64,000 nucleotides of DNA, from assembly GCA_963666755.2 (NCBI GenBank), contig CAXXGW010000009.1, positions 744,001 through 808,000 of the forward strand, read 5' to 3'. Shown here piece by piece: positions 35,327 to 42,819 of the stretch. The translations under genes and the position numbers were made by a program. Source of the stretch: CAXXOK01 sp963666755 (GTDB taxonomy: Bacteria > Bacillota > Clostridia > Christensenellales > Aristaeellaceae). The notes under the pieces are model-generated. The model was not told where the DNA came from, did no database searches, and saw only the letters and a list, made by a program, of their open reading frames with translations. The first letter of the stretch is position 1, and every line of letters begins with the position of its first letter.

Positions 35327-36372
35327 GCCGCTCCACCCTTGAAAAGCACTCCAGACGGCAGATGAACAACAACAGCATGCTGCTGATCATTACCATCGCG
35401 CTGTTTGCCCTGATGTATACCGCGGGGTGCATCGCTTATTCGGATAAGGGGTTTGACCACTTCCAGACGTTCCTCAACATTCTGATTAACAACTCGGGCC
35501 TGATTTGCGTGGCATGCGGCATGACGTGCGTCATGCTCACAGGCGGTATTGACATCTCCGTAGGTGCGCTGATCGCCATGGACTGCATGTTTCTGGCGGT
35601 GGGCATCGAGACCCGCGGCGTGCCCGCCCAGTGGCTGATGATGGAAGTGCTGCTGATCGGCATCGCGTTCGGCCTTGTGCAGGGTTTCTGCGTGGGCTAT
35701 CTGGATATCCAGCCGTTTATCGTCACGATGTCGGGCATGTTCTTTGCCCGCGGCATGACGGCGGTTATCAGCACGCAGCAGGTGACCATCAAATCCAGCG
35801 AGTTCTTCGTAGGGCTTGCAAACCTCAAGTTCTATATGCCTTTTGCAATCGGCGCGTATGTGAACAACAAAGGAAAGCTGATGGTACCCTACTTCCGACT
35901 GCCGGTGCTGATTGCCCTGTGCGTGTTGCTGGCTGTGTTCCTGATCCTGCGCTACACGCGGTTCGGGCGCAGCCTGTACGCGGTGGGCGGCAACCAGCAG
36001 TCCGCCGCCCTGATGGGCCTGGACGTAAAGAAAACCCGCCTGAAAGCCTACACACTATCCAGCTTTCTTTGCTCCATCGGCGGCATCTGCTATTGCCTGA
36101 ACACCATGGCAGGCACCACCACACAGGCAACGGGGCTGGAAATGGACGCGATCTCCTCCTCGGTGATCGGCGGCACGCTGCTGACAGGCGGCGTGGGCAA
36201 TGTGGTTGGTTCCTTCTTTGGCGTGCTGATTAACGGCACCATATCCAGCCTGGTGAAAACAAATGGTAAGCTGATCTCTTCGTGGAGCAACGTGGTTTCG
36301 GCACTGCTACTGTGCTTTTTCATTGTGCTGCAGGCCGTGCTTACGAAGGTGAAAGAGCGGAGCAAGCGGTAA
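35323..36372 (+). CDS. yjfF: Sugar ABC transporter permease (YjfF-like)
   Basis: 349 residues, about 9 spans, BPD_transp_2 family. Motifs CVMLTGGIDISVGALIAMDC, YLDIQPFIVTMSGMFFARGM, YAVGGNQQSAALMGLDVKKT and AISSSVIGGTLLTGGVGN. Last gene of the transporter operon; the dispersed repeat and a terminator follow. Confidence 0.92.
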   Translation: MSRSTLEKHSRRQMNNNSMLLIITIALFALMYTAGCIAYSDKGFDHFQTFLNILINNSGLICVACGMTCVMLTGGIDISVGALIAMDCMFLAVGIETRGVPAQWLMMEVLLIGIAFGLVQGFCVGYLDIQPFIVTMSGMFFARGMTAVISTQQVTIKSSEFFVGLANLKFYMPFAIGAYVNNKGKLMVPYFRLPVLIALCVLLAVFLILRYTRFGRSLYAVGGNQQSAALMGLDVKKTRLKAYTLSSFLCSIGGICYCLNTMAGTTTQATGLEMDAISSSVIGGTLLTGGVGNVVGSFFGVLINGTISSLVKTNGKLISSWSNVVSALLLCFFIVLQAVLTKVKERSKR

Positions 36373-36426
36373 AGCAGCAAGCGCATCAGTTATGGCAGCA
36401 GTCCCCCGCCGCAGCGGAGAGGGGGT

Positions 36427-36530
36427 CAAGGGCGATAGCCCTTGCGGGGTTTGGGGTGGAACCCCAAAGCCCGTGCCGCAGCACCTGCGACAAAGCGAGC
36501 GAACAGCCCGAAGGGCTATGAGGCGAGCGA
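36427..36530. repeat. Copy of the dispersed multi-hairpin repeat
   Basis: Hairpins CAAGGGC-GATA-GCCCTTG (36427-36444) and TTTGGGGT-GGA-ACCCCAAA (36450-36468), then the GCGAACAGCCCG...ATGAGGCGAGCG tail (36494-36530) shared with 23859-23895. The middle hairpin of the 23.8-kb copy is missing. Confidence 0.7.
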
Positions 36531-36562
36531 CTGTGCACTTCGCAATAACAGGAACGCACAAG

Positions 36563-36597
36563 AAAAGCCCGGCTGATACAATCGACCGGGCTTTTTG
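36563..36597 (+). terminator. Intrinsic terminator after the sugar transporter operon
   Basis: AAAAGCCCGG pairs with CCGGGCTTTT with a 14-nt loop, and TTTTT follows on the plus strand. The A-run on the other side makes it potentially bidirectional. Confidence 0.8.
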
Positions 36598-36843
36598 TGT
36601 GCTTTGCTTTCGAAACCCTACAGGGAAAGGAAAGAAGGTAACTCCGAGAAACCAAGACCTGCCGCTGTCCCTAAGTAAACCGGATGGTAAGATTATACCA
36701 ACAAGCAAGTTTGTTGATGGGGTGATTAGCGTAGCGCTGCGAATTCAACCGTTGGAAGAACTGTAAAATGGCTATGCGGCATCATGCCAATAGGGGCTTA
36801 TAGGCGCAAAGCTGCCTTAAAGGACTCGAAGATGCTCCGCCCA

Positions 36844-37728
36844 TCAATCACTGATGGTCTGCCACAGCATCTGATGTTCGGCAAACAACACATTCACGCG
36901 GCCCGCATCCTTAAGCCAGGCAAGGTAGGAGCGAACGGTGCTGCCCACCAGCGCGTACTGCTCGTAATTCATGGTAAGGCCATAATGGGCAAACACCTGC
37001 TGCAGCGCGATTTCAAAGGGGATGGGGGTGCGGCAAACCTCCAGCAGGAAATCAGCTACGGCAAGCACCTTGACACGGTTGTAGGCAGCCAGAGCCGCCA
37101 CTTCGGCGGCGGCATCCGCATGCGCGGGCACGAACATGGCGGCCTGCATGGTTTCGACGGTGTGCAGGGTTTGCAGGTGTGCCTCCACATCAAACAGGAA
37201 GGGTACGCCGTACTTTTCCAGCGTCGCTTCACTGCTCAGGCAATCCGCCAGAAACACCGTATGATCCGGTGTGCGGAAGCCGACCATATCAAAAAAATGC
37301 CCCGGCAGCGGGATCACTTCGATCTGTGCGGGAAAGTCCGGATGGTGCAGATCCAGCGCGTCGCTGTCCTGCGCCATCAGAAACTTGTGGCGCAGCTCCG
37401 CAAACGGATAGCCACCGTACAGGAACGACGGCTCCAGCAACGGGTGGCGCGTGAAGGAGACTTCCGCGCCGTTGGCAAAAATCTTGCAGCCGGTTTGCGC
37501 CTGCAGATACTTGTTGCCGCCGATGTGATCGGCATTGGAATGGGTGTTCAGGATCGCCTGCAATGTCCAACCCTGCCGATCCAGCACCTGCCGCACCTTT
37601 CGGCCAGCTTCCTTGTCGTTACCGCTGTCGATCAGCACGGCGTGTAGGCCGTCCGGCGTCCAGACGCCAATTTTCGCCGGGCATTGAATGTAATAACTCT
37701 GCGGGCCGACCTGTACCAGTTCATACAT
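36844..37728 (-). CDS. Metallo-beta-lactamase-fold hydrolase
   Basis: 294 residues. Metal-binding motif HSNADHIGG (HxxxDH, with Asn for the first residue after His-Ser), HPLLEPSF, PLPGHFFDMVGF (third His), FLADCLSS (bridging Asp region) and PAHAD. The C-terminal 80 residues are helical (FEIALQQVFAHYGLTMNYEQ; SYLAWLKDAGRVNVLF), as in proteins that add a small winged-helix-like tail to the fold. Substrate unknown. ATG 37728; the GGGGGTG ribosome-binding site lies in the 3' arm of a perfect 12-bp hairpin, see separate entry. Confidence 0.9.
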   Translation of the reverse strand: MYELVQVGPQSYYIQCPAKIGVWTPDGLHAVLIDSGNDKEAGRKVRQVLDRQGWTLQAILNTHSNADHIGGNKYLQAQTGCKIFANGAEVSFTRHPLLEPSFLYGGYPFAELRHKFLMAQDSDALDLHHPDFPAQIEVIPLPGHFFDMVGFRTPDHTVFLADCLSSEATLEKYGVPFLFDVEAHLQTLHTVETMQAAMFVPAHADAAAEVAALAAYNRVKVLAVADFLLEVCRTPIPFEIALQQVFAHYGLTMNYEQYALVGSTVRSYLAWLKDAGRVNVLFAEHQMLWQTISD

Positions 37729-37734
37729 AAAAGC

Positions 37735-37761
37735 ACCCCCGAGCCCCTTGGGCTCGGGGGT
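37735..37761 (-). promoter_or_regulatory. Perfect hairpin that occludes the ribosome-binding site of the MBL-fold gene
   Basis: 12-bp perfect stem, arms 37735-37746 and 37750-37761, 3-nt loop. On the minus strand its 3' arm contains the GGGGG that acts as ribosome-binding site 7 nt before the ATG. No T-run follows. It could also be the 3' end hairpin of the upstream gene. Confidence 0.6.
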
Positions 37762-37843
37762 AGCATAACACACAGGCACAGCGCATACAACAGCTTGTTG
37801 GGGGAAATGCGCGGGAAATACCAAAAGGATACAGTCCGCGCTG

Positions 37844-38347
37844 TCAGGACTCCGTGGTATCCGGGGTGGGCGGTTCTTCTGCGGGGGTGTCGGCAACGGA
37901 CGTCTCGCCTTCGGAAGGCGCGGCGGTTGCGGAGGTGTCCGCCTCGTCGGGCATTACGGGCGTTTCCTGCGTCGCTGCCTCGGCGGGGGCTGTGGTTTCA
38001 GGCTCCGCGTCAGTGGCAGGCTGCGTCTCGGCGGTGTCGGGGTGCGGGCACGCGTCGGCGGGCACCTTGGCATACTTCTGCGCGCGCAGCACGCTCAGGC
38101 GATCCTCAATTTCGCTCAGTTCCGCCAGCATAGCGGCCAACGGATCGGGCAGGGGGACGCCCTTCTGCCAAAGCTCGAAGGCTTGGAGGCTGAAATTGGT
38201 CAGAATTTCACGCCGTTTGTTTTCCAGATTGATTTCGTTTACCTTGAGCTTGGCGTTGCTCGCCATGTTGGAGGCGGAGGTGCCGACGGCCTCCATCCCT
38301 TTGAGTACGGCGATCTTGACCTTGCTGGAAAAATTGCTGATAGACAT
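37844..38347 (-). CDS. Uncharacterised helical protein with acidic Pro/Thr/Glu tail
   Basis: 167 residues, not recognised. Residues 1-85 are helical and basic (SISNFSSKVKIAVLKGMEAV; NAKLKVNEINLENKRREILT; FELWQKGVPLPDPLAAMLAE) and could pack on membrane or a partner; 86-167 are low-complexity Ala/Glu/Pro/Thr with no fold. One Cys only. Start ATG 38347 with GGAGTG 7 nt upstream; a GTG 9 nt earlier is in frame but poorer. Lies between the MBL-fold and diacylglycerol-kinase genes on the same strand, with no clue on function. Confidence 0.7.
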   Translation of the reverse strand: MSISNFSSKVKIAVLKGMEAVGTSASNMASNAKLKVNEINLENKRREILTNFSLQAFELWQKGVPLPDPLAAMLAELSEIEDRLSVLRAQKYAKVPADACPHPDTAETQPATDAEPETTAPAEAATQETPVMPDEADTSATAAPSEGETSVADTPAEEPPTPDTTES

Positions 38348-38517
38348 CGCGCTCACTCCGTTTCGATCAGGCGCATGCGTTCGTTCCGGGGCGGGGCCGC
38401 CCGGCAGGCGCGGGGGATGGCTCTATGGATACTGTTCGCGCTGGACGGGGCTTTTCCTGCCGACGGGCGTAAAGCAACGCTCGTCAGAATGTAAAAACAG
38501 GCGAGGGCGCCTCCCAT

Positions 38518-39408
38518 TCAGTCCACGGCTTCCTGCGAGCCGGGCCAGTGCGCCAGCAACGAGGCAGGCTTGCACACAAACCGCGCGCTTTCCATGGGCA
38601 GGATCTCACCATCCATGTTCATGCGCATCTGCGGGGAGCTGATGGCGCAATGCGGCGTGCGGTAATGATGCGCAATTTTGGTATTGACCAGCGTGCCGCC
38701 GAGGATGGCCGGCAGGTAAAACGGAATGCGCCAGGGCGGCAGCGGATCCACCACCAGCACATCTAAAAGCCCGTCATCCACCCGCGCGCGGGGCATGATG
38801 GGGATGCCGCCGCCGATGTAACGGCCGTTGGCGATGCTACAGATCATATACTTGCCCTTCAGCTTCAGCTCGTCGCCGATTTCCACCAGCATCTCAAACG
38901 GGCGGAAGGTGCGAATAGCGGCCAGAACGCCGTACAGGTAGGGCCAGATGCCGCGTACGCGCTTTTTAGCGCGCAGGGCAAAGTCCAGCACCATGACATC
39001 AAACCCGGCGCCGCAAACATTGATAAAGAAGGAATCGTTAATGGTGCCGGTATCCAGCGGATGCGCGGGATGGGTCAGCACATACTCCAGCGCGTCCTGC
39101 CACTTGCGGGGCGTGCCGATCACTTTAATAAAATCATTGCCCGTGCCCGCGGGGATTACGCCCAGCGCGGTTTGGGTGCCGACAAGCCCGGCAGCCGTTT
39201 CGTTCAGCGTTCCGTCGCCGCCGACGGAGAGCACCGTTTCCACTCCCTGAGCGGCAGCCTGTCGGGCAAGCTCGGTAGCATGCCCCGCACGCTGGGTAAT
39301 CTGCATCTGATGCGCGATGCCGCGCTGGGTGAGCTGTGCGTCGATTTTCTGACCGACATCCAGCGCCAGACCGTTGCCGGCGATCGGGTTGACGATAACT
39401 GTAATCAT
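38518..39408 (-). CDS. Diacylglycerol/lipid kinase family protein (DagK/YegS type)
   Basis: 296 residues. Catalytic-domain motifs: MITVIVNPIAGNG at the N-terminus, SVGGDGTLNETAAGL at about 61-75 (nucleotide binding GGDGT), GVIPAGTGNDF, and C-terminal beta-sandwich with INVCGAGFDVMV, NGRYIGGGI, ARVDDGLLDV and MDGE. Phosphorylates diacylglycerol or a related lipid at the inner face of the membrane. ATG 39408, with AGGAAGG upstream; promoter at 39440-39468. Confidence 0.93.
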   Translation of the reverse strand: MITVIVNPIAGNGLALDVGQKIDAQLTQRGIAHQMQITQRAGHATELARQAAAQGVETVLSVGGDGTLNETAAGLVGTQTALGVIPAGTGNDFIKVIGTPRKWQDALEYVLTHPAHPLDTGTINDSFFINVCGAGFDVMVLDFALRAKKRVRGIWPYLYGVLAAIRTFRPFEMLVEIGDELKLKGKYMICSIANGRYIGGGIPIMPRARVDDGLLDVLVVDPLPPWRIPFYLPAILGGTLVNTKIAHHYRTPHCAISSPQMRMNMDGEILPMESARFVCKPASLLAHWPGSQEAVD

Positions 39409-39439
39409 AGGCTGCACCTTCCTGCACTGAATCGTTGCC

Positions 39440-39468
39440 ATTGTATCGTGTCGGAAAGGAATTGTAAA
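39440..39468 (-). promoter_or_regulatory. Promoter of the lipid kinase gene
   Basis: Minus strand -35 TTTACA (39468-39463), 17-nt spacer, -10 TACAAT (39445-39440), 31 nt before the start codon. Confidence 0.65.
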
Positions 39469-39565
39469 GGGAAACTTTACACGGGAAAGCCTTGCCTGTG
39501 TAGGCTTTTGCGGGTGGCGCTCCCTGTGCGGCAGTGATGAAAGCATCATCGCCTGCGGGGGTGGA

Positions 39566-39604
39566 AAAGGCGGGCCGAAACAGTGCGTTTCGGCCCGCCT
39601 TTTT
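39566..39604 (-). terminator. Bidirectional terminator after the HerA-like gene
   Basis: Perfect 17-bp stem, arms 39566-39582 and 39588-39604, loop AGTGC, with A- and T-runs at the base so it can stop transcription from either side. Confidence 0.8.
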
Positions 39605-39611
39605 GGAAACG

Positions 39612-39715
39612 GATGGTTACTTTTTCCCGGTCAGGCTGCCCAGCAGATTACATGGGAGGGGATAGATTCATGAGCAAACCGATGGTTACTTTTTCCCGGT
39701 CAGGCTGCCCAGCAG
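39612..39715. repeat. 35-bp direct repeat duplicating the 3' end of the HerA-like gene
   Basis: The same 35 bases occur at 39612-39646 and 39681-39715, separated by 34 nt. The second copy holds the true end of the gene (codons for LLGSLTGKK and the TAA); the first is a non-coding copy behind the stop. Confidence 0.9.
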
Positions 39716-41593
39716 GCCACGGGCCAGACTGTTGACAACAGAACGGGTCGCGGTGTTGATGGCGGTGTTCTTGATGCGCCCCAGTACGCTGTCGTTGCGG
39801 CGGGCACGGTCAGCGCGTTCGTCACGCAGCGCGTCGGCTTCGGCGCGACGCGCCTGCATATCGGCTTCCTTGGCGGCGCGGGCGGCATCCTTTTCCGCTT
39901 TCGCCTTGGCAAGCTCAGCGGTTTTTGCTGTCTGCGCGGCGGCCCGGGCCTCGGCCTCGGTCATGACGGGCACATAACGCCCGGTGGCAGTGTCGAGGGT
40001 GAGGGTCATTTCCTTTTGTACATATTGGCCGGTTGTGGGATCCAGCACCAGCACATTCTGGCGCATGGTAGGCCCGGCCGCGGGCGCGGCGGGTGCGGCA
40101 GGCGCGACCGGCACCGCTTCGGTGGCGGGGGCCGTTTGCGCATCGGTTACGGGGGTCATGGTATCCAGCTGCTTAGCCACATAGCTGTTGGTGGCGGGGT
40201 CAAAGACCATGAAGGTGGTAGCGGGCGTGGCACTTTGCACCGGAGCCGCAGCCTGCATGGGCATTGCGGATTGCGCAGCTTTGGGTGTGGGTACGGCTTG
40301 ACGGCCCAGGTTCATGGTGGCGGCCAGATACTCATAGGCGCTCTCCCGGTCTACCTGCGCCTCGTATACGCCGCTGAAACGGCTGGTATCAATGAAGGTC
40401 TTGCGCAGCTGGGTATCGATCGCGCCCATATAGCTCTGCGGCGGCAGAATGGTCGCGCGCGTGACTACGCTGGGCGCGCCCTTCTCATCCAGGAAGGAAA
40501 GCAGCGCTTCGCCCGTCTGCAGTTGGGTAATGGCTTCCTCCGTATCAAAGGCGGGGTTGGCGCGGAAGGTCTGCGCGGCCACCTTGACGGCCTTCTGATC
40601 CAGCGGGGTAAAGGCGCGCAGCGCGTGCTGCACGCGGTTGCCCAGCTGCCCCAGGATTGTCATGGGCACGTCGGCGGGGCTCTGGGTGATGAAGTATACG
40701 CCCACGCCCTTGCTGCGGATCAGGCGCACCACCTGCTCGATTTTATCCAGCAGCTGCTTTCCGCAATCGTTAAACAGCAGGTGCGCCTCGTCAAAGAAGA
40801 ACACCATGCGCGGCTTGTCCTGATCGCCCTGCTCGGGCAGGGTTTCGTACAGCTCGCTGAGCATCCACAGCAGGAAGGTGGAGTACATAAGCGGGTTGAG
40901 GAACAGCTTATCGCAGGCCAGAATGTTGATAAAGCCGCGGCCGTCCTCATCCTGCTGCATCCAATCGGTGATGTTGAGCGCGGGTTCGCCGAAGAACCGA
41001 TCGCCGCCCTGATCCTCCAGCACGGCCACAGCGCGCTGGATGGCGCCGACCGTCGCCTTGCTGACGTTGCCGTAGTTAAGCGTGTACCGGCTGGCATTCT
41101 CGCCCACATAGGCCAGCATGGCCTTGAGGTCCTTGATGTCCAGCAGGAGCATGTTCTCGTTGTCGGCAACGCGGAACAGCACGTTCAGCACGCCCGCCTG
41201 GATGTCGTTCAGGTTAAGCATGCGAGCCAAAAGCAGCGGGCCCATCTCGCTGATGGTAGTCCGTACCGGGTGACCCTGCTCGCCGTACACATCCCAAAAC
41301 TCGGTGGGATAGGTTTCAAACTTGAAGTTGTTCACGCCCACAGCCATCAACCGGGAGGCAATCTTATCGGTATTCTCGCCCATGCGCACCATGCCGCTCA
41401 GATCGCCCTTGATATCGCTGAGGAACACGGGCACGCCCATATCCGAGAACCCTTCGGCCATCACCTTGAGGGAGATGGTTTTGCCGGTGCCGGTAGCCCC
41501 GGCGATCAAACCATGACGGTTTGCCATGGTGGGTAGTAAAAAGATCGGTTTCTGATCTCCGGAGCCGACCCAGATTTTTCCGTCCTGAAGCAT
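39686..41593 (-). CDS. HerA-like ATPase (DUF853)
   Basis: 635 residues. Walker A GATGTGKT at 32-39, Walker B MVFFFDEAHLLF near 268, sensor region VYFITQSPADVP, and arginine-rich RVQHALRAFTPLDQ match the DUF853 group of HerA/FtsK-type NTPases (about 500 residues). These are hexameric motor proteins; the cellular role of this branch is unknown. Residues from about 430 on are extra: two copies of a short motif (FMVFDPATNSYVAKQLD and VLVLDPTTGQYVQKEMT) in an Ala/Pro-rich linker, then a long Ala/Lys/Glu/Arg coiled coil and a tail RSVVNSLARGLLGSLTGKK. ATG 41593 has AAGGAGGGG upstream. Confidence 0.9.
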   Translation of the reverse strand: MLQDGKIWVGSGDQKPIFLLPTMANRHGLIAGATGTGKTISLKVMAEGFSDMGVPVFLSDIKGDLSGMVRMGENTDKIASRLMAVGVNNFKFETYPTEFWDVYGEQGHPVRTTISEMGPLLLARMLNLNDIQAGVLNVLFRVADNENMLLLDIKDLKAMLAYVGENASRYTLNYGNVSKATVGAIQRAVAVLEDQGGDRFFGEPALNITDWMQQDEDGRGFINILACDKLFLNPLMYSTFLLWMLSELYETLPEQGDQDKPRMVFFFDEAHLLFNDCGKQLLDKIEQVVRLIRSKGVGVYFITQSPADVPMTILGQLGNRVQHALRAFTPLDQKAVKVAAQTFRANPAFDTEEAITQLQTGEALLSFLDEKGAPSVVTRATILPPQSYMGAIDTQLRKTFIDTSRFSGVYEAQVDRESAYEYLAATMNLGRQAVPTPKAAQSAMPMQAAAPVQSATPATTFMVFDPATNSYVAKQLDTMTPVTDAQTAPATEAVPVAPAAPAAPAAGPTMRQNVLVLDPTTGQYVQKEMTLTLDTATGRYVPVMTEAEARAAAQTAKTAELAKAKAEKDAARAAKEADMQARRAEADALRDERADRARRNDSVLGRIKNTAINTATRSVVNSLARGLLGSLTGKK

Positions 41594-41730
41594 GAGTACC
41601 CCTCCTTAATGCTGGATATCATATCCATATCATACAACGCCTAAACCGATTCCGTCAATGAAAATCCAGCCTGCGGCCGCATATTGCCCCTTTTTTGGAA
41701 CAACCCCGGCAGGGGGGGCAACGCCCTCCC

Positions 41731-41759
41731 TTGCGTGCCGGTGCGTGGCATGGTATGAT
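41731..41759 (+). promoter_or_regulatory. Promoter of gpsA
   Basis: -35 TTGCGT (41731-41736), 17-nt spacer, -10 TATGAT (41754-41759), 19 nt before the start, which leaves a short leader holding GGAGGGG. Confidence 0.6.
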
Positions 41760-41778
41760 AGCCCCCGGAGGGGATGCC

Positions 41779-42726
41779 ATGCGGATTACGGTAGTCGGGT
41801 GCGGCCGCTGGGGCGCTTTTCTTGCCTGGTATGCGGATCGGTGCGGGCACAGCGTCACGCTGTACGGGCGGGAGGGTTCCGCCCATTTGGAGGCGTGGCA
41901 AAAGAACCGCGATAATGGATTATTCACGCTGCCGCCTTCGGTGGCGCTGACTTCGACGCTGCCCCGCGATGCGGAACTGACGCTGGTGTCAATCCCCTCG
42001 CAGGCGCTGCGGGATTTTTTACAGGCGCAGGCGGATATGTTGCGCGGCGTGCCGCTGACCCTGTGCATGAAGGGCCTTGAAATTGGCACGGGCAAACGCC
42101 TGACGCAGATTGTGGCGGAGGAGCTTGGCGCGGCGCAGCCCACGGCCGTCTGGCTGGGCCCCGGCCATGTGGAGGAATTTACCCGGGGCGTACCCAACTG
42201 CATGGTGGTGGACAGTGACGATGAGGCGCTGAAAGCCTTCGTGATTGAGGCCTTCACCGGTTCGCTGATCCGCTTTTACTACGGCGGCGACCTGATCGGA
42301 AACGAAATTGGCGCGGCGGCAAAAAACGTGGTCGGCATCGCCGCCGGGATGCTGGACGGTCTGAAGCTCGGCACGCTGAAAGGCGCACTGATGAGCCGCG
42401 GCACCCGTGAGGTTGCGCGCCTGATCGCTGCGCTTGGCGGGCAGGAACAGAGCGCCTACGGCCTTTGCCATCTGGGGGATTACGAGGCCACGGTGTTCTC
42501 CCCGCACAGCCACAACCGCCGCTTTGGCGAGTGCTGGATTACCGGAGAACCGTACCGGCAGCTGGCGGAAGGGTACCACACCGTGCACGCGCTTTTGGAT
42601 CTGCAAAAGCGCACCGGGGTGGAACTGCCTATCAGCGAGGCGGTGTACCGTGTGCTCTATGAAAATGCTGACCCGCCCGAAGCCCTGCAGGCGCTGCTGA
42701 CCCGAAGCCTCAAGGCAGAGTTTTAA
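41779..42726 (+). CDS. gpsA: NAD(P)-dependent glycerol-3-phosphate dehydrogenase
   Basis: 315 residues. Makes sn-glycerol-3-phosphate from dihydroxyacetone phosphate for phospholipid synthesis. Rossmann motif ITVVGCGRWGAFLAWYA (GxGxxG present as GCGRWG), catalytic Lys in IGAAAKNVVGIAAG, RGTREVARL and GLGD-like region reading CHLGDYEATVFSPHSHNRRFG. The Cys inside the glycine motif and LGDYEAT in place of GLGDLIVT are deviations, yet the order is that of the family. Followed after about 90 nt by the DUF1385 gene. Confidence 0.92.
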   Translation: MRITVVGCGRWGAFLAWYADRCGHSVTLYGREGSAHLEAWQKNRDNGLFTLPPSVALTSTLPRDAELTLVSIPSQALRDFLQAQADMLRGVPLTLCMKGLEIGTGKRLTQIVAEELGAAQPTAVWLGPGHVEEFTRGVPNCMVVDSDDEALKAFVIEAFTGSLIRFYYGGDLIGNEIGAAAKNVVGIAAGMLDGLKLGTLKGALMSRGTREVARLIAALGGQEQSAYGLCHLGDYEATVFSPHSHNRRFGECWITGEPYRQLAEGYHTVHALLDLQKRTGVELPISEAVYRVLYENADPPEALQALLTRSLKAEF

Positions 42727-42819
42727 CGCCGCGCTGTTTGCGCAATGCGGCAGGAAATCGACCGGAACTGTCGAAAGTTGTACCTTGCCCGATCCATGGG
42801 CAGAAAGGAACCGAAAACG

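Larger units (their letters stand above)
36373..36843. other. Intergenic region: dispersed repeat, terminator and low-GC segment
   Basis: 36427-36530 holds a copy of the multi-hairpin repeat; 36563-36597 a terminator. From about 36600 to 36780 the base composition drops below that of the surroundings. A plus-strand frame through this part ends TSKFVDGVISVALRIQPLEEL at about 36766, but it begins inside the repeat and has no ribosome-binding site, so I do not call a gene; it may be a decayed gene end. Confidence 0.6.

Noticed and set aside
36392..36766. Possible 124-codon plus-strand gene after yjfF
   Set aside because: The first half is the dispersed repeat and the frame crosses a terminator; only the last part looks protein-like, kept as a weak relic candidate.
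40016..41536. Plus-strand open frame of about 500 codons opposite the HerA-like gene
   Set aside because: Antisense shadow; the minus strand has Walker motifs in order.
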